A stretch of 64,000 nt of DNA, from contig JAPFFF010000005.1 in NCBI GenBank assembly GCA_039105265.1, positions 1,488,001 through 1,552,000 of the forward strand, given 5' to 3'. The notes under the pieces are model-generated. The model did no database searches. It was not told the origin of the DNA and saw nothing but the letters and a program-made list of their open reading frames with translations. This document shows positions 63,901-64,000 of this stretch, one piece after another. Each line of letters opens with the position of its first letter. Position 1 is the first letter of the stretch. Made by a program: the position numbers and the translations under genes. Origin of the DNA: Tritrichomonas musculus. Lineage: Eukaryota; Parabasalia; Tritrichomonadida; Tritrichomonadidae.

Positions 63901-64000
63901 AATTGATGGAACGATAGAAATTGACACAGCTAATCAAAAAGCCGTTATCGACGATATTCCTATCGTTGTGGCTCAAGTTCTCGACGTGAAAAGTCAGTCA
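60941..64000 (+). CDS. Large secreted or membrane protein, 5' part (runs off the window)
   Basis: From the ATG at 60941 the frame stays open to the window edge: 1,020 codons without a stop. It begins with a signal peptide (SLNLCIIFLLFFG, then NAKAF with a likely cleavage near residue 20). The rest looks extracellular: beta-rich, many Asn-Ile-Thr and Asn-Ser-Thr type sites, few Cys (CEYRDSENC, FACDQVF, QCYLD, YITCPDN). A recurring pattern such as GKIDMSQWNIK, TGNWPVI and GNWNKVDS suggests internal repeats of a beta module. No known domain is recognised. Large signal-peptide proteins are common trichomonad surface antigens. G+C rises along the gene. The start lies 71 bases downstream of the older element's right end, so its promoter may lie partly in transposon DNA. 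Confidence 0.87.
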   Translation, partial: MSLNLCIIFLLFFGRNAKAFTTEFCEYRDSENCHETFYDGSDNSIKLINDFYQQNSEYEYLLFTQTNDSDEIIVKLEGINPKIKFDFKAFPTSHVTLQTNLAKFSEDYPAREINSGSTDFIIESLAQTAEKTLFQYKYFYFKTVAPKDPKKPLYLLNIDSYSTQNIFNLPTNFACDQVFIAHRSTQCYLDNSIEKSLTVTVSPSSITRDSHGSIDNFVYITCPDNITIRYGNNKIDFEYINKKTVTLFSETRRISALISVRKNSIITVEDDVNSNDLISPYISQYLLSNTDLSTITGNWPVIHSRYIRGEYLEDGTFISSSWRDIELQGSFYFSATNFPFFRNEHVSLFLTEKESSINMVYYELNYNITIEAVNKEVDTFFTINGLPIQTRREVYDNGYLRVAYIISESPKLTIFANTRREVEVLGKAKVVYKQIDSSFAKIKSGLSFQNGGTITVPFGVDYGELSDKISALIDEYLEDHPTKDRGNITVREYVDVYVDFASEKLSAISEIMSAESNKVYSPVTISLIDSSEMSSKNTILLNRREFPISAFYENGLNEEVTTVCLESGKIDMSQWNIKVGTNFIKGIFDNDEEVNEFFEQYSPKFSGTTLSIENSLTDNDRCISIKPKTLPSSKFEVIIYTNNDTYFEIFNKLDLFVVLSSSDLDAASKLKSKTSKNYLVIVLDDLPEGKSINLNGIRSSSNLLLIGFKIEKEDDIYSLFDSLSDLDDIWSEIGSEEHTKRQAELITKLTSKIGDYRPKASITYTTVNSFLICMVDYFGTHIKCTRFWPILSTFSNIKTLASDFQAQMTVTETITYKNIESLVLKDLILFPVSINPPNIFAVNQIDLIESQWSLTLEAVYNDPGFNIEGNIKYTIMTEKVKGQLSIYTLSARCIFNAPDNKDRQKLRGISYTALNEFSIEVKKIPGMIVFEDQIRIEKLNKIKNIFNGKTLSEMIHSILKRSELSLFENELESGNFKFTGNWNKVDSIDGTIEIDTANQKAVIDDIPIVVAQVLDVKSQS

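Overview
The window looks like nuclear DNA of a parabasalid protist, most likely Tritrichomonas or a close relative. It is very AT-rich. Most of the longer open genes have no visible introns, and TAA, TAG and TGA all serve as stops. Some start codons sit just behind a trichomonad-type initiator; the clearest is TCATTTTCATTA directly before the histone H2A ATG. DUF3447/ankyrin genes, BTB plus F5/8C-like proteins, a cytosolic beta-amylase and many cut-and-paste transposons fit the same group. The genus is inference.

Bases 1-23,800 are mostly a housekeeping block: a large helical-repeat protein (-), a CLK/LAMMER-like kinase (+), coatomer beta' (+), a Sec7-PH Arf exchange factor (-), phosphomannomutase (+), a long coiled-coil protein (+) and a small Cys-motif protein (+). 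Fossil transposons sit in two of the gaps: a TA-flanked element at 6185-7417, and pogo-like and Tc1-like remnants at 9450-11277.

Bases 23,900-48,600 are an accessory region with many broken genes. They include a decayed BTB/F5-8C gene, remnants with VWA-like and PARP-like domains, a Cys-rich membrane-protein remnant and several ankyrin/DUF3447 fragments. Intact genes stand between them: histone H2A, beta-amylase, a Lys/Ala/Glu-rich helical protein, a beta-helix protein with two RING fingers, and a BTB/F5-8C protein. A tRNA-His-like locus lies at 34,555-34,623. One DUF3447 gene is followed by five ankyrin-coding islands separated by non-coding spacers, and one spacer carries a transposon.

Bases 48,600-60,900 are a transposon cluster. 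In order they are: an element with a DD35E integrase-type transposase and a 36-bp-arm palindrome upstream; a 3-kb Tc1 (DD34E) element whose transposase ends in a SANT/Myb-like domain and whose 3' part holds a 239-bp tandem repeat; a 523-bp miniature element; and a 3.8-kb element with long inverted arms built from 123-bp tandem repeats around a second DD35E transposase. The last one sits inside an older element whose ends match at 55,820 and 60,869. From 60,941 to the right edge runs the 5' part of a large gene for a secreted or membrane protein that continues beyond the window.

The most unusual structure is the foldback-like element at 55,844-59,636. It combines two unequal arrays of open-frame 123-bp units, a 16-bp flanking duplication and an intact integrase-type transposase.
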